64,000 bases of DNA. Source: an uncultured Jannaschia sp. (GTDB lineage Bacteria > Pseudomonadota > Alphaproteobacteria > Rhodobacterales > Rhodobacteraceae). Of this stretch, positions 7,767 through 15,896 are shown piece after piece. The position numbers and the translations under genes are program-made. The notes under the pieces were generated by a model that was given only the letters and a program-made list of their open reading frames with translations, did no database searches and was not told the origin of the DNA. The DNA is taken from NCBI RefSeq assembly GCF_947494055.1, contig NZ_CANLTR010000007.1, positions 1-64,000 of the forward strand. The letters run 5' to 3'. Each line of letters opens with the position of its first letter. Within the stretch, counting starts at the first letter, position 1.

Positions 7767-9011
7767 TCAGTGAGCCACCCCCGCAGCGACGGATTCGTCG
7801 ATGAAGCGCCCTTCGCGGAACCGCTCCATGCCAAAGGCCGCGGTCAGCGGCGAATGTCCCTTCGCCAACAGCTCCGCCATGCCGTAACCGGAACCCGGGA
7901 TCGCCTTGAAGCCCCCCGTCCCCCAGCCGCAATTGACGTATATGCCCTCGACCGGCGTCTTCGACAGGATGGGCGAGCGATCGCCTGTCACGTCCACGAT
8001 CCCGCCCCACTGGCGCAGCATCTTGAGCCGCGAGATCATCGGGAAGGTCTCCACCAGGGCGCGCAGCGTCTCCTCGATATGGTGGAAGGAGCCGCGCTGC
8101 GTGTAGTTGTTGTAGCCGTCCGTGCCACCGCCGATCACCATCTCGCCCTTGTCGGACTGGCTCATGTAGCCGTGCACGGTGTTCGCCATCACGACCACGT
8201 CCATGCAGGGCTTGATCGGCTCGGAGACGAGCGCCTGCAACGCCACCGATTCGAGCGGCAGCCGGAACCCGGCCATCTTCGCCAGCACGCCGGAATGTCC
8301 GGCCACCACGATGCCGAGCTTGTCGCAGCCGATGGGGCCCTGCGTCGTCTGCACGCCGGTCACGCGCCCGCCGTCGCGGTCGATGCCGGTGACCTCGCAG
8401 CGCTGGATGATGTCCATCCCCATGTCGGTGCAGGCCCGGGCATAGCCCCAGGCGACCGCGTCGTGCCGCGCCGTGCCGCCGCGCGCCTGGTAGAGGCCGC
8501 CGAGAACCGGATAGCGCGGTCCCTCGATGTTCATGATCGGGCAGAGTTCCTTCACTCGCTCGGGCCCGATCCACTCGGTCGCGACGCCCTGCAGCGCATT
8601 GGCCTGAGCGGTGCGCTTGTAGCCGCGGACCTCGTGATGGGTCTGCGCGAGCATGATCACGCCACGCGGCGAGAACATGACGTTGTAGTTCAGCTCTTGG
8701 CTCAGCGTCTCGTAGAGGCTGCGGGCCTTCTCGTAGAGCGCCGCGGACGGGTCCTGCAGGTAGTTCGAGCGGATGATCGTCGTGTTCCGACCCGTGTTGC
8801 CCCCGCCGAGCCAGCCCTTCTCGAGAATGCCGACATTGGTGATGCCGAAATTCTTGCCGAGATAATACGCGGTCGCGAGCCCGTGCCCGCCCGCGCCGAC
8901 GATGATCACGTCGTAGCGCTTGGCGGGCGGACGCTTGGCCCAGGTCCGGCCCCAGCCCTCGTGGTTTCGCATGGCCTCGCGCGCGATGGCAAAGGCGGAA
9001 AAGCGTCGCAT
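7767..9011 (-). CDS. soxB: Sarcosine oxidase, beta subunit
   Basis: A 414-residue flavoprotein subunit that oxidises sarcosine. An N-terminal FAD-binding Rossmann motif is clear (DVIIVGAGGHGLATAY, residues about 34-49), followed by the DAO-family core; the His in GTARHDAVAWGYA corresponds to the residue that carries covalent FMN at the alpha-beta interface in characterised enzymes. The start was placed at the ATG 9009-9011 (MRRFSAFAIAREAMRNHEGW), which gives the usual family length; the frame is open further upstream to 9695 but that part is antisense to ccmI and not protein-like. First gene of the sox operon, divergent from ccmI. Confidence 0.95.
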   Translation of the reverse strand: MRRFSAFAIAREAMRNHEGWGRTWAKRPPAKRYDVIIVGAGGHGLATAYYLGKNFGITNVGILEKGWLGGGNTGRNTTIIRSNYLQDPSAALYEKARSLYETLSQELNYNVMFSPRGVIMLAQTHHEVRGYKRTAQANALQGVATEWIGPERVKELCPIMNIEGPRYPVLGGLYQARGGTARHDAVAWGYARACTDMGMDIIQRCEVTGIDRDGGRVTGVQTTQGPIGCDKLGIVVAGHSGVLAKMAGFRLPLESVALQALVSEPIKPCMDVVVMANTVHGYMSQSDKGEMVIGGGTDGYNNYTQRGSFHHIEETLRALVETFPMISRLKMLRQWGGIVDVTGDRSPILSKTPVEGIYVNCGWGTGGFKAIPGSGYGMAELLAKGHSPLTAAFGMERFREGRFIDESVAAGVAH

Positions 9012-9191
9012 GGGCGGGCGGCCCTCCGGTTCTCGGTCCCTGATCTCGGCTCCCCTTCGCATGACCGCCGCGGTCGCTTCGGACCCGCTGCGGCATCTTC
9101 GGGAAGTTTCGCGACATCGCCGGTAGCGCGCGCGGTCACGATGCCGCAAGTGGGGCTTCTGTCGCAGGGCGAACGGGGCTAGGTGCGGCGC

Positions 9192-10391
9192 ATGATTTTC
9201 TGGATCGTCGCGGCCCTGATCCTGGCCGTCTGCATCACTGCCATCACCGCCGCGCTCCTGCGCGACCGTCCCGCCGCGCCGGGGGCGCCGGACGTGGAGA
9301 TCTACCGCGATCAATTGGCCGAGCTCGAACGCGATGCGGCGCGCGGCACGTTGGCGCCCGAGGAGGCCGAGGCGGCGCGGGCCGAGGTCGCGCGCCGGCT
9401 GCTCGCGGCCGATCGTCGTCAGGCGGCCGCAACCGGTCCGGGCGCCCGGTGGCTCGGCATCGGCCTCGTCGCCGTCCCGGTCGTCGCCGTAAGCCTCGCC
9501 ACCTACCTCGCCATTGGCGCACCGGGCTACGGGGACATGCCGCTCGCCGGGCGGATCGAGCGCATCGATACGGCTCGCCGCGCCCGCCCCTCGCAGGAGA
9601 CAGCGGAGGTCGCCGTGCCGGAACAAATCGACACGTCCCGACCGGAGATCACCGAGATGGCGGGGCAGCTCCGCGAGGTTCTGGCCGGACGGCACGACGA
9701 CCTGCGCGGCTGGGAGCTCGCAGTCACGACCTTCTCGGGTCTGGGCGACATGCGCGCGGCGTGGCGGGCGCAGGACCGGGTGGTGGCCATCCGAGACGAC
9801 GACGCGACCGGCGAGGACTTTGCCGTTCTCGGCGAACTCATGGTCATCGCCGCCGGCGGTTACGTCTCCCCCGAAGCGGAGCGTGCCTTCTCGGAAGCCG
9901 TGCGCCGCGACCCGGAGAACGGCCTTGCCCGCTACTATGCCGGGCTCATGTACGCACAGGGCGGCCGGCCCGACCTCGCGTTCCGCCTGTGGCAGCGGCT
10001 GGTGGCAGACAGCGCGCCCGACGATCCGTGGCTCGAGCCGATCTACGCCCAGATCGAGGAGGTTTCGGTTCGTGCGGGCGATCCCACGGCCCTCGACGAA
10101 TTGCCGCAGCCCAGCGGGCCGACCGGAGCGGACATCGCGGCGAGCGCGGCGATGACGCCGGAAGACCGGGTTGCGATGATCGGTGGCATGGTCGAGGGCC
10201 TCGCCACGCGCCTCGCCACAGAGGGTGGTCCGCCCGCCGACTGGGCGCGGCTCATCACCTCCTTCGGCGTGCTGGGCCGCACCGACGACGCGGCTGCCGT
10301 CTACGCGGAGGCGAAGTCGGTCTTCGCCGAAAGCCCCGACGCACTCGACCTGCTGGCGCAGGCAGCGGACGATGCGGGGCTCGCCCGGTGA
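9192..10391 (+). CDS. ccmI: Cytochrome c biogenesis protein CcmI
   Basis: About 399 residues. An N-terminal membrane segment (MIFWIVAALILAVCITAITAALL) is followed by the CcmI linker typical of the family (YRDQLAELERDAARGTL), a second membrane span (ARWLGIGLVAVPVVAVSL), and a periplasmic TPR-rich C-terminal region (AVTTFSGLGDMRAAWRAQDR, RYYAGLMYAQGGRPDLAFRLWQRLV). CcmI holds apocytochrome c for haem ligation with CcmF and CcmH. The ATG at 9192 was preferred over the GTG at 9183 because GGGGCTAGG lies at good spacing before it. The stop overlaps the ruvX start (GTGA). No other ccm genes are here. Confidence 0.9.
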   Translation: MIFWIVAALILAVCITAITAALLRDRPAAPGAPDVEIYRDQLAELERDAARGTLAPEEAEAARAEVARRLLAADRRQAAATGPGARWLGIGLVAVPVVAVSLATYLAIGAPGYGDMPLAGRIERIDTARRARPSQETAEVAVPEQIDTSRPEITEMAGQLREVLAGRHDDLRGWELAVTTFSGLGDMRAAWRAQDRVVAIRDDDATGEDFAVLGELMVIAAGGYVSPEAERAFSEAVRRDPENGLARYYAGLMYAQGGRPDLAFRLWQRLVADSAPDDPWLEPIYAQIEEVSVRAGDPTALDELPQPSGPTGADIAASAAMTPEDRVAMIGGMVEGLATRLATEGGPPADWARLITSFGVLGRTDDAAAVYAEAKSVFAESPDALDLLAQAADDAGLAR

Positions 10392-10864
10392 TCTGCGAGA
10401 CGATGGAAGACTATGCGGCCGCCCTGCCCGGCCATGGCGCGTTGATGGGGCTCGATCTCGGCACCAAGACGATCGGCGTCGCGGTCAGCGACACGATGCG
10501 CTCGGTCTCCACCCCGCTCGAGACGATCCGGCGCACGAAGTTCACGGCCGACGCGGTGGCGGTGGAAGCGCTGCTCGCCGCGCGGTCGGTGGCCGGCATC
10601 GTGCTTGGCCTACCGCTCAACATGGACGGCTCCGAAGGGCCGCGCCTGCAATCGACCCGCGCCTTCGCCCGCAACCTCGCCCGCCGGATCGAGACGCCGA
10701 TCGCCTTCTGGGACGAGCGTCTCTCGACCGTCGCGGCGGAACGCGCGCTGCTGGAGGCCGACGCCTCGCGCAAGCGTCGGGCGGCGGTGATCGACCATGT
10801 CGCCGCGGGCTACATCCTGCAGGGCGCGCTCGACCGCCTGCGCCATATCGGGGCTGTGCCGTGA
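10388..10864 (+). CDS. ruvX: Putative Holliday junction resolvase (YqgF)
   Basis: A 158-residue RNase H-fold protein. Family motifs in order: LMGLDLGTKTIGVAVSD with the first catalytic Asp, GIVLGLPLNMDGSEGPR, FWDERLSTVAAERAL and VIDHVAAGYILQGALD. YqgF/RuvX is implicated in Holliday-junction resolution and in 16S rRNA 5'-end maturation. The GTG start at 10388 overlaps the ccmI stop by 4 bp and gives an N-terminus like other alphaproteobacterial members; an ATG at 10403 is the alternative. It overlaps the following DUF1289 gene by 4 bp, so three genes form one unit. Confidence 0.93.
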   Translation: MICETMEDYAAALPGHGALMGLDLGTKTIGVAVSDTMRSVSTPLETIRRTKFTADAVAVEALLAARSVAGIVLGLPLNMDGSEGPRLQSTRAFARNLARRIETPIAFWDERLSTVAAERALLEADASRKRRAAVIDHVAAGYILQGALDRLRHIGAVP

Positions 10865-11097
10865 AGGAAGACGATCCGGTCTGGAGCCGGGACGAGATCG
10901 AGAGCCCCTGCATCCGCGTCTGCGTCGTCCATCCGGAGACGCGACTCTGCACGGGGTGCCTGCGCAGCCTCGACGAGATCGCGGCCTGGACGCGCATGAC
11001 GCCCGAGGCCCGGCAAGCGCTCATGGCGGAGCTTCCGACACGGGCGGCGCGCCACAAGGTCCGCCGCGGCGGACGCGCAGGACGCCTCAAGCGCTGA
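10861..11097 (+). CDS. DUF1289 cysteine-motif protein
   Basis: A 78-residue protein with the DUF1289 signature: SPCIRVCVVHPETRLCTGCLR, four cysteines in a small probable metal-binding knuckle, followed by LDEIAAWTRMTPEARQALM. It is widespread in proteobacteria; a metal-binding or Fe-S-related role is usually supposed but not established. The C-terminus is basic (KVRRGGRAGRLKR). GTG start overlaps the ruvX stop by 4 bp. Coupling with ruvX is common in Rhodobacterales. Confidence 0.85.
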   Translation: MKEDDPVWSRDEIESPCIRVCVVHPETRLCTGCLRSLDEIAAWTRMTPEARQALMAELPTRAARHKVRRGGRAGRLKR

Positions 11098-11486
11098 ACC
11101 CGACCCCGGCAGGACCCCAACAAGGCTCGCCATCGCCGAGGCTAGCAGCATCGACAAAACCCAGACCCCACGAATGCTGGATCGACCGCCTCCTTCGTCG
11201 CATCCGCCCTCACTGTCCGAGGCAGATTTGCCGCATCTGAGGTCGCGACGCTGATCTGCTCTATTTGCAGGCTGCGTGAGACGATCGGCTGAAGCAGGTG
11301 GTAGAAGACCGACCCGTCAAGGTCGACGGCCGGCCCCGAGACGAGTCAGTAAGCCAAGAAAAGCGCAAGACGGGAGCGGGGCGCGAACAAAAGCATCTGG
11401 ATACCACGCTCGAACACAAAGTTTCCGAACCCGGTTCGATTCGCTTGTTGATCCTCGCCTTCGGGCGGGGCCCTTCCGATACCGGA
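11098..11486. other. Intergenic, no gene recognised
   Basis: This spacer lies between the DUF1289 gene and the convergent dusA stop. Codon use and composition in the short open frames are not gene-like. A weak hairpin CCTCGCC-TTCG-GGCGGGG (near 11455-11472, one G-T pair) could help end dusA transcription, but it lacks a T-run. A T-loop-like string at 11430-11443 has no matching tRNA arms. Confidence 0.5.
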
Positions 11487-12482
11487 TCAGGCTGCGGCGG
11501 CCGAAACTTGCTCCAGCGCGGCGTGCAGGACCTCGACCCCCGCGCCGGGGCGGGCCGCGCCCTCCGATAACGTCCGCCGCCATCCCCGCGCCCCCGGACA
11601 GCCGGCGAACAGGCCGAGCATGTGCCGCGTCACCTGCCCGAGCTTGCCACCGTCGGCCAGATGCGCCTCGATGTAAGGCACCATCCGCAGCGCGGCCGTG
11701 ACCCGGTCCGGACAAGGATCCTCGGCGCCGTGGACTCGGCTGTCCGCTCGCAGCAGGACGCTCGCCGGATCGTGATAGGCCGCCCTGCCGATCATCACCC
11801 CGTCGACGTGGCGAAGATGCGCCTGCGCCGCGTCCAGCGACGCGATCCCGCCATTGACCGCAATCGCGAGATCGGGAAACCGCGCCTTCATCGCATGGAC
11901 CAACGGGTAGTCGAGCGGCGGCACCACGCGGTTCTCCTTCGGGCTCAGCCCCTGCAGCCAAGCTTTTCGGGCGTGGACGATCACCTGACCCACACCGCTA
12001 TCGGCCATCCGGGACAACAGGTCGGGCAGCACGACAGCCGGCTCATGATCGTCCACGCCGAGCCGGCACTTCATCGTCACGGTCACGCCGCCCGACGCCC
12101 GGACCATCGCAGCAAGACACGCCGCGACCAGCGCGGGCCGCTCCATCAGGACGGCGCCGAAGAAGCCCGACTGCACGCGATCCGACGGACACCCGACATT
12201 CAGGTTGATCTCGTCGTAGCCCCGTTCCACGCCGAGCGCCGTCGCCTCGGCCAACTCGCCCGGATCGCTGCCGCCGAGCTGCAACGCGACCGGGTGTTCG
12301 GCGGGATCGAAATCCAGCAAATGCGTCGCCCGCCCCCGGATCAGCGCGGCGGCGGTGACCATTTCGGTATAGAGCAACGTCCTGTGCGTCAGGACGCGAT
12401 GGAACGCCCGGCAATGCCGATCGGTCCAGTCCATCATCGGCGCGACGCTCAATCGTGCCATCTCCTGCGGCGCCAGCGACAT
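11487..12482 (-). CDS. dusA: tRNA-dihydrouridine(20/20a) synthase DusA
   Basis: A 331-residue FMN- and NADPH-dependent enzyme that reduces U20/U20a in the D-loop of tRNA. TIM-barrel signatures: RLSVAPMMDWTDRHCRAFHR at the start, NLNVGCPSDRVQSGFFGAVL with the catalytic Cys, VTMKCRLGVDDHE, and IVHARKAWLQGLSPKENR, which is typical of the DusA branch. NGGIASLDAAQ and GVMIGRAAYHDP form the phosphate-binding end. The start was set at the ATG 12480-12482 with GGGGGCGGA before it; the open frame reaches 12695 but the extra part looks non-coding. Confidence 0.93.
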   Translation of the reverse strand: MSLAPQEMARLSVAPMMDWTDRHCRAFHRVLTHRTLLYTEMVTAAALIRGRATHLLDFDPAEHPVALQLGGSDPGELAEATALGVERGYDEINLNVGCPSDRVQSGFFGAVLMERPALVAACLAAMVRASGGVTVTMKCRLGVDDHEPAVVLPDLLSRMADSGVGQVIVHARKAWLQGLSPKENRVVPPLDYPLVHAMKARFPDLAIAVNGGIASLDAAQAHLRHVDGVMIGRAAYHDPASVLLRADSRVHGAEDPCPDRVTAALRMVPYIEAHLADGGKLGQVTRHMLGLFAGCPGARGWRRTLSEGAARPGAGVEVLHAALEQVSAAAA

Positions 12483-12986
12483 TCCGCCCCCGTTTGCTCC
12501 AGACCCACGGCCAGCCACCGTGAGCCACGCGCCTAAGGGATCCCCGGTGGTTTTTGAAGCGATACGTCTCCTCTCGCGTTCTGCGACCATCCGCATTTCG
12601 CTCGGCGATACGGGATGCGAGTCACCCGCCAACCAGATGCGCGCTCGAACCTGGCAAGGTCGACCCTTGCCGGCTCGTCCGGTCGACCTTTCCAAGCATG
12701 AGGTCGCGGGACTTCAGACGTTCTAGCGACACCATTTCTTTCGATGTCGCGTGGTGTACTCCATCTCGAGCAATTAATCGCTCGACCCTATTACGATCTC
12801 AGCCGCCATTCACCGTCTGACGGGCTCCACGAGACGTTGACGTCCGGGCTCCGGGTGGATTTAGACAACGCATGCCTGATCAAGCCGCGATGCGCGCGCC
12901 CGACCTCTTTGCCAGACGCCGCAATACAGGGACGCCTGCCGCGGCGCCCGTTCGGGCGGGGTACGAACCGCGGATGGACGTCCGAG
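12483..12986. other. Long intergenic region between divergent dusA and glycosyltransferase genes
   Basis: About 500 bp less GC-rich than its neighbours, with no recognisable gene. It must carry the promoters of both divergent flanking units. It holds the inverted repeat at 12766-12785 and a looser one, GCGACA...TGTCGC, at about 12726-12750. No sigma-factor match was convincing. Confidence 0.5.
12766..12785. promoter_or_regulatory. Operator-like inverted repeat upstream of glycosyltransferase unit
   Basis: TCGAGC (12766-12771) and GCTCGA (12780-12785) flank AATTAATC, giving a dyad with an AT-rich centre in the dusA/glycosyltransferase intergenic region. It is shaped like a repressor site; no cognate regulator is encoded nearby. 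Confidence 0.3.
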
Positions 12987-14837
12987 ATGCCTGACCCGAT
13001 ACCCGACCGCGCCCCCGCAACCGAAGGTTCGGCGGATCCGGCGGAAACGCAGGCTGTCGCGACGCCGGGGACTGCGCCCGAGACGGAGGGCGACAAGCCC
13101 GCGGCGCGAGCCGTCCCGCGTCATCTGCTCATGGGAATCGAGGAGCGCTATCTCGACGCCGCCGCCGCGATGGACACCCGCGAGCTGTTCTACGACCAGG
13201 GCATCGCCGTCCTCGTCAATGCCGTTCGGCTGCGACCCCGTCCGGAGGGGCTCGGTCCGGAATACGATCTCCTCAAGGCGGAGATGGACCTTCCCTATTA
13301 CTTCATGGAATATTCCGACATCGCGCAGAAGGGCATCGACCCCGTCGCCCATTACATGCTCGCCGGCGGTCGCGAGGGCCGCAATCCGACGCCGCTCTTT
13401 TCCTCCAAGCTCTACGTCAAGCGCTACCCCGAAGCAGTCGAGAGCGGCCTGACGCCGTTCGGCCATTACCTGACGCATCGTGCGGGCGGCACGGTGAAGG
13501 CCGCGCGCTTCGGGCAGCACGACGAGCTTGCCGCGATCCTCGGCCTGACGCCGGAGGCGGCCGCGGACCATCTGAAGGAACGCGTCGGCAGCATCCGAGA
13601 CCGTCTAGAGAGCGGGGAGCTCGGCCGGATGGTCGACCGGGCCAACGCGCTCGACCCGCTGATCGGGCAATCCTGGCGCAGCGCCGCGCGCATCCGCTGC
13701 CTGCCTTTCAGCTCCGACCTGGTGATGGCGCGGATCGTCGCGCTCAACGACATGCAGGCGGCCGCCCGGTTCCGCCGCGCCCGCTTCGTCGTCACCCTCG
13801 GCCGGCGGCCGCGCGACATTCATGTCGGCGCGCCGGAGATGGTCAAGCAGATCGTCCGCGCCCTCGCCGCCGAACACGGGGCCGAGGAGATCGTGCTCGT
13901 CTCGACCGATCCGGAGGGGCCACCCGCGACGTCCGATCTGCCGGCCGGCCTGCGCGTCATCGATTGCGCCGATGCGACGCGCAAGATGAACGCGGCCAAC
14001 GCGCTGCGCCCGTTCTTCGAGTTCATCCGGTCGTTGCGGCCGGAGATCTGCATCATCGCCGACGACCCGATGAGTTGGGAAATGCTCAAGGTCTACGGCC
14101 GGGCGCTCTCGGCGAGCGTCGATCTGGTGGGCCTTTTCGGCCGTGTCGGCGTGGACGACCACAACTGGCGCAGCCCCTCGGCCGCGCAGCATTTCTACCG
14201 TCATTTCGACCTGCTCTCCGCGGTCTGCTCGGACAGCGAGACGACGCTGGCACGCTTCGCCGCGGACTATCTCGTCCCACCGGCGCAACGCGCCAAGCTG
14301 CGCCTGCTGGAACCGGCCGTCTTCGACGAGGCCCCCTCCACGGGCGAACGCGTCAATGTGCTGTGGATCTGTCAGGAGGCGGATCTGAGCTTCGCCGAGG
14401 AACTCGGCCGCCTCGCCCGAGGCCGACCCGAGCTCAGCTTCGCGGTGCAGCTGCCGACCCGCCAGCGGAACATGACCCTGCCCCGCTTCGACCACCTGCC
14501 GAACGTGCGGACCCACATGGCCCCTGTCGATGGCGGGCCCGTCGCCGAGGCCGACGTCGTTCTCGCGCCGGGCAGCGGCATCGACCCGACCGTGCTGCGC
14601 GCCGCCGTCGCCGGCAAACCGCTCGTCGCCTCCGAGGCGGTGGCGTGCGATCTGGGCCGCGCGCCGGACGGTGCAGACCCGGCCGCCGCGCTCGACCGCA
14701 TCTTCGCCGACCTGCCTGCGGCGCAGGCGGAGGCGGCGGAGTTGGCCCGCGCGCTCCGGGCGCGGCGCAACGACGCGCGGTTCCGCGCGCAACTCGCCGA
14801 CCTGCTTGGCCACATCCGTAGGGGGTCCGACGTATGA
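12987..14837 (+). CDS. Exopolysaccharide-type glycosyltransferase-associated protein
   Basis: A protein of about 616 residues. After a Pro/Glu/Ala-rich N-terminal tail (about 45 residues) come two tandem copies of the short motif seen in EPS and rhamnan glycosyltransferases: YYFMEYSDIAQKGIDPVAHY...GREGRNPTPLF (residues about 104-138), then LYVKRYPEAVESGLTPFGHY. The rest has an alpha/beta character like a GT-B glycosyltransferase (EMVKQIVRALAAEHGAEEI, EADVVLAPGSGIDPTVLRAA, GKPLVASEA). A transferase role in surface polysaccharide is inferred; no catalytic residue can be assigned. The start is uncertain: the ATG at 13131 is another option. Overlaps the next gene by 4 bp. Confidence 0.65.
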   Translation: MPDPIPDRAPATEGSADPAETQAVATPGTAPETEGDKPAARAVPRHLLMGIEERYLDAAAAMDTRELFYDQGIAVLVNAVRLRPRPEGLGPEYDLLKAEMDLPYYFMEYSDIAQKGIDPVAHYMLAGGREGRNPTPLFSSKLYVKRYPEAVESGLTPFGHYLTHRAGGTVKAARFGQHDELAAILGLTPEAAADHLKERVGSIRDRLESGELGRMVDRANALDPLIGQSWRSAARIRCLPFSSDLVMARIVALNDMQAAARFRRARFVVTLGRRPRDIHVGAPEMVKQIVRALAAEHGAEEIVLVSTDPEGPPATSDLPAGLRVIDCADATRKMNAANALRPFFEFIRSLRPEICIIADDPMSWEMLKVYGRALSASVDLVGLFGRVGVDDHNWRSPSAAQHFYRHFDLLSAVCSDSETTLARFAADYLVPPAQRAKLRLLEPAVFDEAPSTGERVNVLWICQEADLSFAEELGRLARGRPELSFAVQLPTRQRNMTLPRFDHLPNVRTHMAPVDGGPVAEADVVLAPGSGIDPTVLRAAVAGKPLVASEAVACDLGRAPDGADPAAALDRIFADLPAAQAEAAELARALRARRNDARFRAQLADLLGHIRRGSDV

Positions 14838-15589
14838 CCGATCTCACCGTGGCGATCACCGCCCATGCCGAGACCGTCGTCGCCGGCCCGTCCTTCCGCA
14901 GCTTGCGCGCTGCACTCGCCCCCGTGCGCGAGAGGGGCTACGACGTGCAGCTCCTCCTCGGTCTCGATAGCTGCACGCCGGCCTGCCGCGACTACATGAC
15001 CCAGCCGGACTTCGTCGATTTCGAACGCCATGATTACGCCTTCCGCGACCAGGGCCGCACGCGCAACGCGCTGATCGGGGCGGCGCGGGGCAAGTGGGTC
15101 GCCTTCCTCGACGCCGACGACTTGTTCTCCGAGAACTGGCTGATCCGTGCGATCGAGGAACTTGAAGCGGCCGAGGCGACGGGACGCCGCGCCATCGTCC
15201 ATCCCGAGTTGAACTGGCAGTTCGACGGGATCAACCACGTCTATTCCAACCCGGCGCAGGACCACCCGTTCTTCTCGCCCTACGTGCTTGCCATCGCGAA
15301 TTACTACGACGCCATGTGCGTCGCGCCTCGCGCGGTGTGGGAGGAGCTTCCTTTTCCGGACCGCGCGATCGCGGACGGCTTCGCCCTGGAAGACTACCAG
15401 TGGTTCGTGGAGGCGACGGCGCTTGGCTGGCGGCACGTCGTCGCGCGTGACACGATCATCTTCAAGCGCCGCCGCGACGCTTCGCAGACGCACGAGAGCC
15501 GAGGGACGAGCGCCGTGATCCGCGCGATCGAGCCGCTGGCGATCGACAATCTCGAGAAGCTTCTGCCGAAGACCGGCACCTCCTCCTGA
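14834..15589 (+). CDS. Family 2-like glycosyltransferase
   Basis: A 251-residue GT-A-fold glycosyltransferase. It begins with the family pattern LTVAITAHAETV, has RNALIGAARGKWVAFLDADD where D93-A-D95-D96 is the nucleotide-sugar/metal-binding DxD-type site, and carries DGFALEDYQWFVEATALGW in the acceptor region, where an E-D pair is usually the catalytic base. It is cytoplasmic with no membrane segment. ATGA overlap with the upstream gene implies a common task, probably adding a sugar to a cell-surface glycan. Substrate unknown. Confidence 0.8.
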   Translation: MTDLTVAITAHAETVVAGPSFRSLRAALAPVRERGYDVQLLLGLDSCTPACRDYMTQPDFVDFERHDYAFRDQGRTRNALIGAARGKWVAFLDADDLFSENWLIRAIEELEAAEATGRRAIVHPELNWQFDGINHVYSNPAQDHPFFSPYVLAIANYYDAMCVAPRAVWEELPFPDRAIADGFALEDYQWFVEATALGWRHVVARDTIIFKRRRDASQTHESRGTSAVIRAIEPLAIDNLEKLLPKTGTSS

Positions 15590-15896
15590 CCGGCGCGTCG
15601 AACCGGGGGGTCGCAGGGCCGTAGGACCTACTCGGCGACGAGGACGGGGCCACCGAGACCCGGATGGTCGAATGCCGGGCGACTCCCGCCGGATACGCGC
15701 GGGCCGCCCCTTCGACCGTCACCCAACGGTACGTCGGACGACGTGCCCGCGATCAATAGCGACTGCAGTCGATAAACCCGATGAGCCATCGGGCATGCTC
15801 CATTCGGCGCGCGTTCTCGGACCTCCGCCCTCTGCGAGGCTTTGCCCGTTGGCAGCAGACCCCACTCTCCCCGTCGGACAAGGATCGAGCCTAACG
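15590..15896. other. Intergenic between convergent genes
   Basis: About 300 bp between the glycosyltransferase and the Mfd-like gene, which converge. No gene seen. It contains a perfect hairpin at 15777-15793. Confidence 0.5.
15777..15793. terminator. Hairpin between convergent genes, possible terminator
   Basis: CCCGATG-AGC-CATCGGG is a perfect 7-bp stem with a 3-nt loop. No T-run follows on either strand, so intrinsic termination would be weak. It may be a 3' stability hairpin. Confidence 0.35.

Noticed and set aside
9012-9695. N-terminal extension of soxB
   Set aside because: It runs antisense to ccmI and would exceed the family length; the ATG at 9011 gives a normal protein.
11430-11443. 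T-loop-like string CCGGTTCGATTCG, possible tRNA
   Set aside because: No complementary T-arm, acceptor stem or anticodon arm could be formed around it.
12744-12986. Upstream extension of the glycosyltransferase frame
   Set aside because: The residues are not protein-like and no ribosome site supports an earlier start.
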